From W0P28-013 sp963638355 (GTDB lineage: Bacteria > Bacteroidota > Bacteroidia > Bacteroidales > Paludibacteraceae), in assembly GCA_963638355.1 (NCBI GenBank), contig CAVHRT010000035.1, positions 1-15,456 on the forward strand: a stretch of DNA of 15,456 nucleotides, read 5' to 3'. Positions 1-6,327 of the stretch are shown one piece after another; the first letter of the stretch is position 1; each line of letters begins with the position of its first letter. The translations under genes were made by a program, and so were the position numbers. The notes beneath the pieces are model-generated. The model made no database searches and was not told where the DNA came from. It saw only the letters and a program-made list of their open reading frames with translations.

Positions 1-266
1 CCTTTGTAAGGGCCAATGGCGTTGTTGTGCTGAATGCGATAGCCCATGTTGGTCTGCACGCGACCCTGATCGTCCACCCAATTCACGCGAAACGAAATGA
101 TGCGATCGGGAATGCAAAGACGCTCTATCAGATTGGCTTTTTCAAATTCGGGGTGACGATTATAGACATCTTCAATCGAAGTCAACACCTCGCGCACAGC
201 CTGAATGTACTCTGGCTCGTTCGGGAAACGGCGCTGCAAGTCGTCAATAACTTTTTGAGTCTCCAT
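1..266 (-). CDS. gdhA: NADP-type glutamate dehydrogenase, N-terminal part (runs off window)
   Basis: Reading leftward from the ATG at 266-264, 88 codons stay open to the window edge. The translation begins METQKVIDDLQRRFPNEPEY and reaches the segment NMGYRIQHNNAIGPYKG, the hallmark substrate-binding stretch of hexameric glutamate dehydrogenases. The enzyme interconverts 2-oxoglutarate plus ammonia and glutamate in the cytoplasm and is a main ammonia-assimilation route in gut Bacteroidales. The family is about 445 residues long, so roughly four fifths of the gene lies outside. NADP specificity is inferred from the family with this type of N-terminus; the Rossmann domain is not visible here. 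It is divergent from panC, with 184 bp between the starts. A -7-type box lies at 316-323. Confidence 0.9.
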   Translation of the reverse strand, partial: METQKVIDDLQRRFPNEPEYIQAVREVLTSIEDVYNRHPEFEKANLIERLCIPDRIISFRVNWVDDQGRVQTNMGYRIQHNNAIGPYK

Positions 267-315
267 TTACTGAAAAATTAAGTGGTGAAAAAATTGTTTG
301 TTCAAAATTTCGGTG

Positions 316-323
316 CAAAAATA
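316..323 (-). promoter_or_regulatory. -7 box (TATTTTTG) upstream of gdhA
   Basis: On the minus strand 323-316 reads TATTTTTG, matching the Bacteroidetes TAnnTTTG -7 element, 50 nt upstream of the gdhA ATG. No -33 TTTG sits at the usual 19-21 nt; the nearest candidate (TTTC, 350-347) is 23 nt away. Confidence 0.5.
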
Positions 324-393
324 CTTTTTTTTTCAGAAAATGATCTGAAAATATGGTGTAAAAATCGACAAAAATCCGCTTTTTTTGTTCGCA

Positions 394-425
394 TTTCACT
401 ATACGAAATTTTTTGCCTAATTTTG
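394..425 (+). promoter_or_regulatory. Bacteroidetes-type promoter for panC
   Basis: The -7 box TAATTTTG is at 418-425, and a -33-like TTTC (one mismatch from TTTG) is at 394-397 with a 20-nt spacer. The panC ATG follows 25 nt after the -7 box, giving a short leader. Confidence 0.65.
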
Positions 426-450
426 CACGATTTTTTCGACAGAGAAAACG

Positions 451-1302
451 ATGGAAATTATCACTACAAAAAATGAACTTGCACGCTGCGTAAACGACTG
501 CAAAAAAGCGGGTTTGCGCATCGGATTTGTGCCAACCATGGGCGCGCTTCACGAGGGTCATCTCTCGCTTGTGCGTCGCGCTGTTTCGGAAAACGACCGC
601 TGTTTTGTGAGCGTTTTCGTCAATCCAACGCAATTTAACGACAAAAACGACCTCGCCAACTATCCGCGCACGCTCGATGCCGATGCCAAACTGCTCGAAT
701 CGGTTGGCTGCAGCGTGGTTTTTGCGCCGTCGCCCGACGAAATGTACGACGCCAACGAGATGAACACCACTTTCGAGTTCGATTTTGGCGGTCTCGACCA
801 AGTGATGGAGGGCAAATTTCGCCCAGGGCACTTCAATGGCGTGGTGCAAGTGGTGAGCAAACTTTTCCGCCTTGTGCAGCCTGATAAAGCCTATTTTGGC
901 GAAAAAGATTTTCAACAACTCGCCATCATTCGTCGCATGGTGCGTGTCATGCAGTTCCCAATCGAAATTGTGGGCTGCCCCATTGTGCGCGAAGAGAGCG
1001 GACTCGCACGCAGCAGCCGCAACGCATTACTCACTGCCGAACAGCGCAAAACGGCCGCTCACATAGCCGCCGTGCTGAAAGAAAGCACCACTTTCGCGCT
1101 CGAAACTTCGGTGGCCGATCTGCACGATGCCGTGGTGGCAGCCATCAATCGCAAAGAGGGCTTGGAGGTGGAATATTTCTCCATAGTCGATAGCGACACG
1201 CTGCAAGCTATCGAAAAATGGGACGAAGCCGAGCATGTAACTGGCTGTATCACAGTCTATTGCGGTAAAATACGACTCATCGACAACATTCGCTACAAAT
1301 AA
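451..1302 (+). CDS. panC: Pantothenate synthetase (pantoate--beta-alanine ligase)
   Basis: Cytoplasmic enzyme joining pantoate and beta-alanine with ATP, via a pantoyl-adenylate, to make pantothenate for coenzyme A. The 283-residue length is normal for the family. The nucleotidyltransferase HxGH-type signature appears as HEGH at residues 34-37 within PTMGALHEGHLSLV, followed by RPGHFNGV (124-131), FGEKDFQQ (149-156) and ARSSRN (186-191), the KMSKS-like loop. The start gives the typical N-terminus with a beta strand and the FVPTMGALH loop near residue 27. A YciO-type gene follows 24 bp downstream with no terminator between them, so the two are probably co-transcribed. panD and panB are not in the window. 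Confidence 0.96.
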   Translation: MEIITTKNELARCVNDCKKAGLRIGFVPTMGALHEGHLSLVRRAVSENDRCFVSVFVNPTQFNDKNDLANYPRTLDADAKLLESVGCSVVFAPSPDEMYDANEMNTTFEFDFGGLDQVMEGKFRPGHFNGVVQVVSKLFRLVQPDKAYFGEKDFQQLAIIRRMVRVMQFPIEIVGCPIVREESGLARSSRNALLTAEQRKTAAHIAAVLKESTTFALETSVADLHDAVVAAINRKEGLEVEYFSIVDSDTLQAIEKWDEAEHVTGCITVYCGKIRLIDNIRYK

Positions 1303-1326
1303 CCCTTGTTACACCAATAGCCTGAA

Positions 1327-1905
1327 ATGGTCAAACTCTACAACGAAAATCCGAATCCGAAAATAATTGCTCACATAGCCGAAATTTTGCGCAACGGTGG
1401 CATCATCATCTACCCAACCGACACGGTCTACGCCATCGGTTGCGATATGTTTCAACCGCGCGCCATCGAAAAAATTTGCCAATTCAAAGGTGCCGATCCG
1501 CGCAAAGCCATGCTCGCCATGGTGTGCCACGACTTGAGTTCGGCTAGCGAATTTGCCAAAATCGACAACCAAATTTTCCCAATCCTGAAACGCAATCTGC
1601 CCGGCAGCAATCGACTCCCGAAACTCTTCAAAGATCGCAAAACCATCGGCATTCGCATACCGAAAAATAACATCGTCAGCGCCATCACCGAAGCACTCGG
1701 AAATCCGCTGATGACCGCATCAATCAAAGATCTCGACCTATCGGAATACGAAACCGACCCCGAACTACTGCAAGAAAAATATGGTCACATGACCGACATC
1801 ATCATCAACGGCGGCATGGGCGGCACCACGCCATCGACCATTGTCGACTGCACCAGCGGCGAACCGCAAATCACGCGACAGGGACTTGGCGTTCTCGCAG
1901 AATAA
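1327..1905 (+). CDS. YciO/YrdC/Sua5-family protein (threonylcarbamoyl-AMP synthase-like) with an internal 8-residue deletion
   Basis: The 192-residue protein has the family's nucleotide-binding core: GGIIIYPTDTVYAIGCD (residues 24-40), the lysine/arginine region near 54-60, RKTIGIRIP (104-112), NPLMTASI (126-133), and TTPSTIVDC near the end. It resembles the YciO branch more than TsaC/TsaC2. Sua5/TsaC proteins make threonylcarbamoyl-AMP for the t6A37 tRNA modification; the role of YciO is less settled. The usual stretch between the PG of the motif and the RLPK segment (PGxYTFILxG in E. coli YciO, recalled) is missing: here LPG (91-93) runs straight into SNRLPK. The frame is intact. This could be a real loss, an assembly error, or make the protein inactive. 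It is probably in an operon with panC. Confidence 0.85.
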   Translation: MVKLYNENPNPKIIAHIAEILRNGGIIIYPTDTVYAIGCDMFQPRAIEKICQFKGADPRKAMLAMVCHDLSSASEFAKIDNQIFPILKRNLPGSNRLPKLFKDRKTIGIRIPKNNIVSAITEALGNPLMTASIKDLDLSEYETDPELLQEKYGHMTDIIINGGMGGTTPSTIVDCTSGEPQITRQGLGVLAE

Positions 1906-1919
1906 TTTTTCTGAAAAAT

Positions 1920-1950
1920 TTTGTCGAAAGATATTTTTTTTCTACATTTG
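1920..1950 (+). promoter_or_regulatory. Bacteroidetes-type promoter for the gene at 1995
   Basis: A perfect -33 TTTG (1920-1923), a 19-nt spacer and a perfect -7 TACATTTG (1943-1950), 44 nt before the ATG at 1995. It starts just after the stop of the upstream gene, so the next gene is independently expressed. Confidence 0.8.
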
Positions 1951-1994
1951 CAGCCAAAATAATTCCACCCGAAAATCTAAAAAATCAACCCAAT

Positions 1995-2678
1995 ATGAAA
2001 CACGTTGTTAGAAGCATTCTAATCGTTGCAATCGCCTTTCTGGCCTACATTTGCGTGATGAGCATCGTTACGCCAATTCGTTTCGAAAACGAGCGCAATC
2101 GCCGCGAAAAAGTTGTCATTTCGAACCTGATTAACATTCGCAAGGCGCAAATCGAATACAAAAATCAAATGGGCTGCTATACCGCAAGTTGCGACACGCT
2201 CATCGATTTCATCAAAAATGGCAAAATGCCCGTGGTTTTGAAAGAAGGCACGCTCACCGACGATCAGTTGAAAGCTGGTCTTACCGAAGCCAAAGCCCTG
2301 AAAATTGTGAAATCGGGCAACCAAAAAGAGATCGCAGCCAATGGTCTCGAAGGTTTCCGCCGCGACACCTCGTATGTTAGCGTCTACGAAAGCCTCTTCG
2401 CAAGCACCATTCCAGCCGACCAAATCGACCAAATGGTGGTTGTGCCTTTCTCGGGCGGACAACGCTTCGAAATGGCTGCATCGTCGTTCACCAACGCCAA
2501 ATCGGGCACGGTAGTTCCGCTGTTCGAGGCGCGCGCGCCATACGACATGTACCTTAGCGACCTCGACCGCCAAGAGCTGATCAACCTGAAAGACCAAAAA
2601 CGCCAACTCGAAAAGTTCCCTGGTCTGAAAGTTGGCTCTATCGACGAACCCAACAACAACGCTGGCAACTGGGAATAA
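1995..2678 (+). CDS. Membrane-anchored protein of unknown function, conserved Bacteroidales type
   Basis: 227 residues. One N-terminal hydrophobic segment (about residues 6-27) after a short basic tail (KHVVR) suggests a signal anchor, with the rest in the periplasm. A charged helix (RFENERNRREKVV) follows, then a stretch INIRKAQIEYKNQMGCYTAS that resembles the helix-to-sheet transition of pseudopilins (A-x-Y...G-x-Y). There is no prepilin-peptidase site of the GFTxxE type, so true pilin membership is not supported. Two cysteines (residues 61 and 66) could form a disulphide. The C-terminal region (YMSDLDRQEL-like, ending NNNAGNWE) looks familiar as a conserved tail of Bacteroidales hypothetical proteins, but this is from memory. 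It has its own promoter and terminator, so it is monocistronic. Confidence 0.8.
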   Translation: MKHVVRSILIVAIAFLAYICVMSIVTPIRFENERNRREKVVISNLINIRKAQIEYKNQMGCYTASCDTLIDFIKNGKMPVVLKEGTLTDDQLKAGLTEAKALKIVKSGNQKEIAANGLEGFRRDTSYVSVYESLFASTIPADQIDQMVVVPFSGGQRFEMAASSFTNAKSGTVVPLFEARAPYDMYLSDLDRQELINLKDQKRQLEKFPGLKVGSIDEPNNNAGNWE

Positions 2679-2709
2679 ATCGAAATTCCCCATCAATACC
2701 GAAAAAAAT

Positions 2710-2742
2710 TGCTGATTGTGCCAGTCGCAGTCAGCATTTTTT
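2710..2742 (+). terminator. Rho-independent terminator after the gene at 1995-2678
   Basis: An 11-bp stem (2710-2720 with 2726-2736, two G-U pairs) closes a CCAGT loop and is followed by six Ts (2737-2742). It lies 31 nt after the stop codon. Confidence 0.8.
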
Positions 2743-2743
2743 A

Positions 2744-2771
2744 ATTGATAGTTGACAATTGATGATTGACA
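2744..2771. repeat. Four tandem 7-bp units (RTTGAYR)
   Basis: Reads ATTGATA, GTTGACA, ATTGATG, ATTGACA back to back, directly after the terminator and upstream of rsmD. Similar 7-bp units of another family (AATCTG/AAATCTG/AAATTTT at 2800-2819; AAATCTG, AAATTTG, AAATATG at 2880-2900) follow, the last containing the rsmD ATG. Confidence 0.75.
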
Positions 2772-2816
2772 ATTTTTGCAGCCCGCTGTTGAAACCGACA
2801 ATCTGAAATCTGAAAT

Positions 2817-2876
2817 TTTGCGATAAGCGAGAGCAAAATCAAACTCGTTTGTTTTGCCGAGCGTAGCAAAAATCAA
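2817..2876. repeat. TTTTGC...GCAAAA inverted/direct repeat region upstream of rsmD
   Basis: Two units of the form TTTTGC, 10-13 nt rich in AGCG, then GCAAAA and ATCAA lie side by side. The middle part (about 2833-2856) is also an imperfect palindrome, GCAAAA-TC-AAAC / GTTT-G-TTTTGC. It contains no coding potential and no clear TAnnTTTG box. Function unknown. Confidence 0.5.
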
Positions 2877-2897
2877 GTGAAATCTGAAATTTGAAAT

Positions 2898-3428
2898 ATG
2901 AGGATCGTTAGTGGAAAATTTCGCGGTCGACACTTCACACCGCCAAGCAACATCACGGCGCGCCCAACGACCGATTTCGCCAAAGAGAGCCTTTTCAATG
3001 TGCTTTCGGGCTACATCGATCTCGATGGCGCCACCGCACTCGATCTTTTTTCTGGCACGGGAAGCATCAGTTTCGAGTGCGTGTCGCGCGGCTGCCTGCA
3101 TGTGAGTGGCGTGGAGATGAGCGAACGGCACATCGCCTTCATCAAAAAAACGGCTGCCGACCTCAAAATCGACAACCTGCGCATCTATCGCAGCGATGTG
3201 TTCCGCTTTCTCGATGTAAACAACGAAATGTTCGATCTGATTTTTGCCGATCCGCCGTATCAAATGCCCGAAATCGCCACTATTCCAGATTGCATTTTTG
3301 CAAAAAATCGTCTGCGCGAAGGCGGAATTTTCGTTCTCGAACATGGCAAAAATAACTCGTTCACCGAACACCCACACTTCGTCGAGCACCGCAACTATGG
3401 CAATGTGCATTTTAGCTTTTTTAGATGA
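2898..3428 (+). CDS. rsmD: 16S rRNA (guanine(966)-N(2))-methyltransferase
   Basis: 176 residues. Class I SAM-dependent methyltransferase: the SAM-binding motif I is LDLFSGTGSISFE (residues 48-60), the acidic motif II is GVEMSE (71-76), and the N6/N2-amino methyltransferase catalytic motif is ADPPY (117-121). The N-terminal MRIVSGKFRGR followed by RPTTDFAKESLFN is the standard RsmD opening. The enzyme methylates G966 (E. coli numbering) of 16S rRNA in assembled small subunits. The start codon is the last three bases of a 7-bp repeat array (2880-2900). The gene at 3475 follows after 46 bp without a terminator, so co-transcription is likely. Confidence 0.94.
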   Translation: MRIVSGKFRGRHFTPPSNITARPTTDFAKESLFNVLSGYIDLDGATALDLFSGTGSISFECVSRGCLHVSGVEMSERHIAFIKKTAADLKIDNLRIYRSDVFRFLDVNNEMFDLIFADPPYQMPEIATIPDCIFAKNRLREGGIFVLEHGKNNSFTEHPHFVEHRNYGNVHFSFFR

Positions 3429-3474
3429 TAAACGATTGATAATCAGAAAATTATAAAACAAAATCAATACAACT

Positions 3475-3930
3475 ATGACACTTTTCGATCAAATTAGCGA
3501 CGACATCAAAAAAGCGATGTTGGCGCGTAACCACGCCGAGTTGGAGGCTTTGCGTGGCATCAAAAAAGAATTTCTCGAGGCCAAAACCGCCAAAGGCAGC
3601 AATGGCGACCTTTCGGACGAGCAGGCGCTGAAAATTCTTCAGAAAATGGCAAAACAGGGCAAAGATGCTGCCGCGCTTTTTGTGGAGCAGAAACGCCAAG
3701 ACTTGGCCGACGAATATCTGGCGCAAGTGGCTGTGTATGAGCGCTATCTTCCAAAACCGATGGATCCTGCTGAACTCGAAGCCGCCGTGCGTGCCATCAT
3801 CGAACAGGTTGGCGCAAAATCGCCTCAAGAAATGGGCAAAGTGATGGGCGTGGCATCGAAGCAGTTGGCTGGCAAAGCCGAAGGTCGCGCCATTTCCGAA
3901 ATGGTAAAACGCATTTTAGCTTCGCTTTAA
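3475..3930 (+). CDS. YqeY-like GatB-domain protein
   Basis: 151 residues, the full length of free-standing YqeY proteins. The sequence has the N-terminal helical part (LFDQISDDIKKAMLARNHAELEALRGIK), the YLPKPM segment in the middle, and the MGKVMGVASKQLAGKAEGR motif near the C-terminus, which matches the tRNA-contacting tail domain of GatB. The family is cytoplasmic and presumed to bind tRNA; its role in the cell is not settled. It follows rsmD at 46 bp with no promoter of the Bacteroidetes type visible between, so it is likely the last gene of that operon. A strong terminator follows 23 nt after the stop. Confidence 0.88.
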   Translation: MTLFDQISDDIKKAMLARNHAELEALRGIKKEFLEAKTAKGSNGDLSDEQALKILQKMAKQGKDAAALFVEQKRQDLADEYLAQVAVYERYLPKPMDPAELEAAVRAIIEQVGAKSPQEMGKVMGVASKQLAGKAEGRAISEMVKRILASL

Positions 3931-3945
3931 TCGCTGATTGAACGA

Positions 3946-3986
3946 CAAAAAAACGGTGCTGAATTTTTGGTTCAGCACCGCTTTTT
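3946..3986. terminator. Bidirectional Rho-independent terminator between yqeY-like gene and hsp20
   Basis: A perfect 10-bp stem CGGTGCTGAA / TTCAGCACCG (3954-3963 with 3971-3980) with a 7-nt loop. A run of As precedes it (3946-3953) and a run of Ts follows (3982-3986), so it can end both convergent genes. Confidence 0.92.
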
Positions 3987-4004
3987 ATTAGGCTCGTCCG
4001 TCGA

Positions 4005-4436
4005 TTATCCGATTTCGATGGTGCGTTGCGCTTTCTTAATCTCTTTCTCCGACAGTTTCGGAAGAGCGATGTTCAGCACGCCATTTTCCATAGTGGCTTT
4101 AATCTCGTCTTTGTTCACATTGTCGGGCAGAATCATGGTCTGCTCAAACTTCGAATAAGCAAACTCGCGGCGCAAGTACAAAACATCCTTTTCATTTTCC
4201 TCTTTTTTCTCCTCTTTCTTCTCGAGCGAAATGATCAGGTTGTTGTCCTCATCGATGCGTACGCTGAAATCCTCTTTCGTCATGCCAGGTGCGGCAACCT
4301 CAACGTTGTAAGCGTTTTCGGTCTCTTTCACATTGATGGCTGGAGTGTTGTTCATGCGCGGCATAAAATCGTTGTCGAACAAGTCGCTGAAAATCGACGG
4401 TAGCCAATTGTTTTGATTTCTTCTTACGAGTGTCAT
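4005..4436 (-). CDS. Small heat-shock protein (Hsp20/alpha-crystallin family)
   Basis: 143 residues from the ATG at 4436. An in-frame TTG start 15 bases upstream would add five residues but would swallow the ribosome-binding site GGAGG (centred near 4447), which sits 8 nt before the ATG, so 4436 is preferred; a clear Shine-Dalgarno is unusual for this phylum. The alpha-crystallin domain covers about residues 34-133, including VEVAAPGMTKEDF and the terminal GVLNIALPK motif. A highly charged KKEEKKEENEKD loop lies in the middle and a short IEIG tail at the end. It acts as an ATP-independent holdase, forming oligomers that bind unfolding proteins. Expression is predicted to depend on sigma-54 (see 4520-4535). 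Confidence 0.95.
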   Translation of the reverse strand: MTLVRRNQNNWLPSIFSDLFDNDFMPRMNNTPAINVKETENAYNVEVAAPGMTKEDFSVRIDEDNNLIISLEKKEEKKEENEKDVLYLRREFAYSKFEQTMILPDNVNKDEIKATMENGVLNIALPKLSEKEIKKAQRTIEIG

Positions 4437-4484
4437 AGTTGTTTCCTCCAATTATTTGTTTTTATTTTTTTTGTTTCATTTTTC

Positions 4485-4505
4485 CGAGGCTCTTTCTGAA
4501 CCTCG
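4485..4505 (-). promoter_or_regulatory. Hairpin at the 5' end of the predicted hsp20 mRNA
   Basis: On the minus strand CGAGGTTC pairs with GAGCCTCG (8 bp, one G-U) around a 5-nt AGAAA loop. With a sigma-54 start near 4509, the hairpin would begin about four nucleotides into the transcript and end about 37 nt before the GGAGG site. A 5'-stabilising element or part of a thermosensor are both possible. Confidence 0.5.
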
Positions 4506-4519
4506 TTCGCCATATATTT

Positions 4520-4535
4520 TGCAAACCCCGTGCCA
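4520..4535 (-). promoter_or_regulatory. Sigma-54 (RpoN) promoter of hsp20
   Basis: The minus strand from 4535 to 4520 reads TGGCACGGGGTTTGCA, a full match to the sigma-54 consensus TGGCACG-N4-TTGCA, with the GG (-25/-24) and GC (-13/-12) at exact spacing. The predicted start is near 4509, giving a leader of about 73 nt. No TAnnTTTG box competes in this leader. Confidence 0.88.
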
Positions 4536-4587
4536 TGCCAAAAATCGCCCCATATTCATCAAAATCTACCAAAAATGGCATATTTTG

Positions 4588-4635
4588 CTGACAAAATGGC
4601 AGAAAATAATGAAATCTTAGCTGACAAAATGGCAG
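4588..4635. promoter_or_regulatory. Two palindromic activator-type sites (CTGACA-AAA-TGGCAG) upstream of hsp20
   Basis: The 15-nt imperfect palindrome CTGACAAAATGGCAG occurs at 4588-4602 and again at 4621-4635, exactly 33 bp apart (about three helical turns, same DNA face). They lie about 80-125 bp upstream of the predicted sigma-54 start, the normal distance for enhancer-binding activators. A degenerate third site (CTACCA...TGGCA) is at about 4566-4580. Confidence 0.7.
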
Positions 4636-4680
4636 TTTGTGAATTTTCGAGCTACCGCACTGCCCATCTGTAACGCGTTA

Positions 4681-4715
4681 AACTTATCAACTTGACAACT
4701 CATCAACTCGTCAAC
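4681..4715. repeat. Four tandem 8-bp units (AACTnnnC)
   Basis: Units AACTTATC, AACTTGAC, AACTCATC, AACTCGTC plus a partial AAC run directly up to the -7 box of the MATE gene. A related tract lies before the acyl-CoA ligase (9411-9439) in the same orientation relative to its gene. Confidence 0.8.
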
Positions 4716-4722
4716 TTTTTTG

Positions 4723-4730
4723 TATCTTTG
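4723..4730 (+). promoter_or_regulatory. -7 box (TATCTTTG) of the MATE gene
   Basis: A perfect TAnnTTTG box 27 nt before the ATG at 4758. The expected -33 position falls inside the 8-bp repeat tract and holds no TTTG, so the repeat may replace or modulate the -33 element. Confidence 0.65.
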
Positions 4731-4757
4731 CAGTCCCAAATTTGCACCGACTTTTTT

Positions 4758-6119
4758 ATGAAGCCGATTGAAGTTTTCAAATCATACATTCCTTTTTATA
4801 AGCGCAATCTCAAGGTGGCGTTGCCAGTGATGTTGTCGCAGTTGTGCGTTGGCATTGTGCAGTTGGTCGATTCCATCATGGTGGGACATCTTGGCACGGT
4901 TGAGCTGGCGGCGGTGGCGTTTGCTTCGTCGGTCTTCGCCATTGGCAACTGCTTTGCAATGGGTGTGCTGTTTGGGCTTACGCCGTTGGTCGGTCAGGCC
5001 TATGTGCGCGAACAACACGATGTCTGCTCACGACTTTTTCAGAATGCATTTCTGCTGGCGCTCATTTCGATGGCGCTAGTCTGCGTGTTGTTGCTGGCGG
5101 CCATGTGGCTCATGCCTTTCATGGGGCAGGATGCGCAAGTGGTGGAGTTGGCGCAACCCTATTTCCTCACGCTCATTTTGAGCATGATTCCGCAACTTCT
5201 CTTCCTCACTTTCAAGCAATTTTACGAAGGACTTGGCGATACCAAAACTGCCATGTGGATTACCATCGTCACCATTTTTGTGAATGTCTTCTTCAACTAT
5301 GTGCTGATTTTTGGCAAGTGGGGATTCCCGTTCTGGGGCGTGTTTGGCGCGGGCGTTGCTACGCTCATCGCGCGAATGATTTCGCCCGTGATCTTCCTTG
5401 TTGCCATGCGCTGCCGCAAACAGTGGTGGGGTTATATGAGGGCGTTCCGTTGGAGTCGTTTTAGTTGGACTGAATTGCGCAATCTCTTGCATCTTGGCTT
5501 GCCCATTTCGGGGCAATTGCTGCTCGAAGTAACCTCGTTTTCGCTCATGGGAATAATGGTTGGCTGGCTTGGCGCAGTGCCTTTGGCGGCCAATCAGGTG
5601 GCGATAAATCTGTCGAACATGAGTTTCATGGTGGTGCTTGGCATTGGCTCTGCTACGACCATTCGCGTGAGTCACCAAATTGGCGCGCGCGACTACAAAG
5701 CCATGACCATGGCGGCCTCTGCATCGGTGCATTTGGCCATCTTTTTCGAGGTGATCACCGCTTTGCTCTTCATCTTCTTCGGTCGTGCCATGATGACCAT
5801 TTTCACCACCGATCCTGAAGTGATTGAGCTCGGCGCAAAAATCTGCATTTTCGTAGGTTTGTTCCAAATTTTCGATGGTTTGCAAGCGGTCGGCATCGGC
5901 ATTTTGCGCGGTCTCACCGATGTGCGCGTCATCATGCGCAACGCCTTCATTGCCTACATCGTTATTTGCCTGCCGCTAGCATATCTTTTCACTTTCACGC
6001 TGGGCATGGGCGCGCCGGGTGTCTGGGCTGCGTGCATCGTTGGCATTGGCACAGCTGCAATTCTGTACCACGCCCGCTACCACAAAATTCGCCGCCAAAA
6101 ATTCGACGAACTGCAGTAA
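4758..6119 (+). CDS. MATE-family multidrug/toxin efflux transporter
   Basis: 453 residues from the ATG at 4758; a longer reading from TTG at 4692 would run back across the promoter and repeat, so it is rejected. The protein shows about twelve hydrophobic segments in two six-helix halves. Family signatures are the opening LPVMLSQLCVGIVQLVDSIMVG, the FLTFKQFYEGLGDTKTAM segment, and, in the second half, LPISGQLLLEVTSFSLMG and AANQVAINLSNMSF followed by SATTIRVSHQIGARD. It is an inner-membrane antiporter of the NorM/DinF superfamily that exports cationic or other toxic organic compounds using a Na+ or H+ gradient; substrate and ion cannot be read from the sequence. It is monocistronic and divergent from hsp20. 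Confidence 0.93.
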   Translation: MKPIEVFKSYIPFYKRNLKVALPVMLSQLCVGIVQLVDSIMVGHLGTVELAAVAFASSVFAIGNCFAMGVLFGLTPLVGQAYVREQHDVCSRLFQNAFLLALISMALVCVLLLAAMWLMPFMGQDAQVVELAQPYFLTLILSMIPQLLFLTFKQFYEGLGDTKTAMWITIVTIFVNVFFNYVLIFGKWGFPFWGVFGAGVATLIARMISPVIFLVAMRCRKQWWGYMRAFRWSRFSWTELRNLLHLGLPISGQLLLEVTSFSLMGIMVGWLGAVPLAANQVAINLSNMSFMVVLGIGSATTIRVSHQIGARDYKAMTMAASASVHLAIFFEVITALLFIFFGRAMMTIFTTDPEVIELGAKICIFVGLFQIFDGLQAVGIGILRGLTDVRVIMRNAFIAYIVICLPLAYLFTFTLGMGAPGVWAACIVGIGTAAILYHARYHKIRRQKFDELQ

Positions 6120-6300
6120 AGCGGTTGTTTTTCTGGGAAGTTTTTGGGTTTTGAAATTGCTGCCGCAATTTCTGTTCTTATCTGACTTTTTGTGTTTGAA
6201 TTTGTAATCCGTGAAAAAAAATGGACGCGTGCGATGTATCCCTACATCATAATTTTTTTAATTTTCATTTTTCTCTCGCAATTGTTTATAAAAAAATTGC
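6120..6300. other. Non-coding stretch after the MATE gene, with hairpin and degenerate palindrome
   Basis: No credible gene. It holds a perfect hairpin GAAATTGC-TGCC-GCAATTTC (6153-6172) and, 51 bp on, a degenerate version (about 6223-6248) of the GTAGGGACG palindromic repeat seen at 7531 and 12397. Its right part forms GATGTA-TCCC-TACATC (6233-6248). The same pair of elements recurs in the same order at 12365-12423. Confidence 0.6.
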
Positions 6301-6308
6301 TATCTTTG
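6301..6308 (+). promoter_or_regulatory. -7 box (TATCTTTG) of the structured RNA
   Basis: A perfect TAnnTTTG match that would start an RNA near 6314. There is no perfect -33 TTTG at the normal spacing. Confidence 0.6.
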
Positions 6309-6327
6309 CAGCGCAAATATCGCCACA

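Noticed and set aside
2019..3467. 482-residue leftward open frame
   Set aside because: It lies opposite two well-supported rightward genes and a terminator, and its composition (many His, Phe and Val) is that of an antisense shadow.
4576..4589. Second sigma-54-like site TGGCATATTTTGCT on the plus strand toward the MATE gene
   Set aside because: The GG to GC spacing is two bases short of the sigma-54 rule.
4692..4757. Upstream TTG start for the MATE protein
   Set aside because: It would read through the 8-bp repeat and the -7 promoter box; the ATG at 4758 gives the normal N-terminus.
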